A DNA stretch of 64,000 bases from Isochrysis galbana (Eukaryota > Haptophyta > Isochrysidales > Isochrysidaceae): NCBI GenBank assembly GCA_018136815.1, contig CM030942.1:1697171-1761170 (forward strand), written 5' to 3'. Below the pieces are notes generated by a model. The model worked only from the letters and a program-made list of their open reading frames with translations. It did not search any database and was not told the origin of the DNA. Numbering within the stretch: the stretch's first letter is position 1; each line of letters opens with the position of its first letter. This document shows positions 62,224 through 64,000 of this stretch, one piece after another. The translations under genes were made by a program, and so were the position numbers.

Positions 62224-64000
62224 TCACCTATAAGGCCTGCGGTCGGTAGACGATCCTGCAGTACGACCGCTACCCACAGATCGTCCCAATCCCCTGCCTC
62301 GACCTTGCTGGTGAAAGAAATTGTCATGACCACCGGATATGGGATGCCAGTCAGCACTTGCAGATTCACCGTGGAGATTTCGATCGCTACGCTGGTTGCC
62401 AAAACCATGGGGCGGATTGCCGCGTATATCGCCAGGAGCCCCTATCGATGCGATCCCAAGTCCGCCGCCTAGCCCACCGCCCGGCCCACCGCCCAGGCCA
62501 GCCATCATCTCAAAATTCATTGAGGTTAGCTTGAGCGGCACCTTCGTGGCAAAGCCACGAGTTGTCGTCGGATCGGCGCTCGCGATATTTGGTCTGGCAT
62601 CGGCATTGAAAATGATTTCAGCTCTCTCTCGCTCCTCATGTGTCACCTCGCGTGCGTCGATTAGCCGGAGCGATGGCAGTTGGCGTACGAGAGTCGGTCG
62701 ATATAGCTGCTTTCGGGCAACACCATTGTTTGCTAGAGCAAGGTGCTGCAGGGACGGCAGCCCGTCCAACTTCTCAAGTTCAGGTATGTCCGCGATGCGA
62801 TTTGTGCCGATGGCGAGCGTCGTCAGGTGAGGCAAATTTGCAACGTATTCCAACGTGCGCAGGCCATTCTCTTCTATGCGCAGCTCGCGGAGAGAAGAGA
62901 GCGAGGATATAGATTGTGCATCAAGAGCCTTGATCTTATTCCGATCGAGGATAAGCTCGCGGAGCTGTGGCATGTCGGTCAGCCCTTCAACACGCGTTAT
63001 CTCGTTTCCCTGTAGGTGCAGGACCTTCAAATTTGGCAAGCGATTGACGTGCAGGCTTGGGATGTCCACAATCTGATTGAAGCCAAGCTGCAACACCTCG
63101 AGGGCGGCAAGGCAGATAATTCCTTTCCAGGATCCACTGGCAGGCGGCAGTGGAATCGTTGATATCTGGTTGTGATTGAGGCGTAGCACCGTCAACGCGG
63201 GCAAGAATGGGATGGCACCGCCATCAGCGATTAGGTTGAGATCTAGATTGAGCTCGCGCATGTTGCAAAAACTACAACAGGCAAGCGATTTGTGTCAGAT
63301 GCTGGCGAGGGGCGGTTGGCGTACATGCAACCGCGCCAGAATTTCAGGGTTCGCTCACCTAGGTGCATAAGCGTGCAAGGCCTCGAGCTCCCGAATCTTA
63401 GAGCGCGACAAATCTAGCTCTAGTACATGTTCAAAGTAGCTGTGGCCAAGTCTCTCTACGAGTGCTTCCTGCGTCAGTCGCCCAGCAAATCGCTCCTTGG
63501 CAATGTTCATCTCCCGCAACTGCAAGTGTGGAACGTGGTGGAAGAAAGTGAGTGTGCTGCGCTTCCTCAACTTAGAACGGAATGGAGGTCGCCACTGCGT
63601 CCGATGGGAACTCACGGATAGCACGCACGTGGCGTACGCACGAGAGGAGGGTTGCAGAGGGGTTGAAGGCTTACGTCAATGCCGATTCCATCAAGGACCT
63701 TGAGCTTCCGAAGGTGAAAGATAACATAGCTTCGAGAATCCGTTGTCCTGCACAGCTCGTTGCCTGAGATGTCCAGGATAATGAGTTTTGGCAATGTCCG
63801 CAGCTGCTGCACCTCCTTCAGCTCGGCGATGCGATTGTTTCCGATGTAGAGCTCCATGAGCGAGGTAAGGCTAGACAGCCCGGTGAGCGACGAGATCTCG
63901 TTGTCTTCGAGTGAAAGCTGAGTGAGAGCCGTCAGGGTCTCGAGGCCCTCGATACGGGTGATTCTATTTTTGCCTAGTTCGAGCTTGGTGAGCCGAACAA
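62224..64000 (-). CDS. LRRC9-like leucine-rich-repeat protein, 3' part (5' end outside window)
   Basis: Exons on minus: beyond 64,000 to 63,675; 63,519-63,359; 63,271-62,224, joined through GTAAGC...TTGCAG (155 nt) and GTGAGC...TTGTAG (87 nt). SDS22-type repeats run from the edge: RLTKLELGKNRITRIEGLET, LTQLSLEDNEISSLTGLSSL, MELYIGNNRIAELKEVQQLR, then a break (REMNIAKERFAGRLTQEALV) and a second LRR block (MRELNLDLNLIADGGAIPFL, NLKVLHLQGNEITRVEGLTD, LRELILDRNKIKALDAQSIS). It ends with the cap LYRPTLVRQLPSLRLIDARE and VTHEERERAEIIF, and a Gly-rich tail. Two LRR blocks split by a helical insert and the EERERAE cap match LRRC9, a poorly characterised protein largely restricted to ciliated organisms. 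Stop within 62,224-62,226. Confidence 0.78.

Overview
The window is nuclear DNA of a flagellated alga with a complex (secondary) plastid. Reasons: spliced genes with short GT-AG introns; orthologues of eukaryote-only proteins (RNA polymerase III subunit RPC9, a DENN protein, DNAAF1, an LRRC9-like protein); an axonemal set that implies motile flagella; and a predicted thylakoid-lumen protein whose N-terminus reads as ER signal + transit region + twin-arginine signal. A haptophyte is my best guess (GC-rich, a GC-AG intron, a proline-rich cell-surface protein with a C-D-x-C...G-T-D-C-x-D-C-G module), but the exact lineage is inference.

Layout. 1-10,200: most of a minus-strand Ty3/gypsy retrotransposon, running off the left edge and cut on the right by a 100-N gap. 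Its gag, zinc-finger ORF and pol lie in one frame separated by two TAG codons, and pol carries a phage/bacterial-type cytosine methyltransferase domain ahead of the protease. 10,613-11,035: RPC9. 11,040-16,500: transposon debris (LTR copies, a 2-kb non-autonomous LTR element with visually identical 323-bp ends, a DIRS-like scrap, a palindrome cluster). 16,700-22,700: a rhodanese-SAM protein with a lost catalytic Cys, an LRR fragment, a five-exon candidate axonemal protein. 23,200-25,500: dispersed repeats. 25,500-27,650: a coiled-coil protein. 28,640-31,350: an LTR copy fused to a LINE 3' end, plus a LINE endonuclease scrap. 31,850-34,825: a uDENN-PDZ-cDENN protein. 35,900-38,324: DNAAF1 in ten exons, all introns phase 0. 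38,990-43,450: two MITE-like elements, the dispersed repeat family and the lumen protein. 43,527-48,145: a 1,489-residue disordered protein (minus). 49,627-50,511: a chromodomain protein. 51,165-51,560: an AT-rich island, possibly organelle-derived. 52,131-59,917: a giant proline-rich type I membrane protein built on a 1,002-bp higher-order repeat. 60,150-61,910: a decayed LINE. 62,224-64,000: the 3' part of an LRRC9-like gene (minus).

The genes do not form an operon-like unit; three of them (21.1 kb, 35.9 kb, 62.2 kb) point to flagellar assembly or structure. The most novel content is the methyltransferase-bearing retrotransposon with its double-amber layout. Introns in the recognised genes are mostly about 70-220 nt. 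TAG is used as a normal stop in RPC9 and the chromodomain gene, so the genetic code looks standard.
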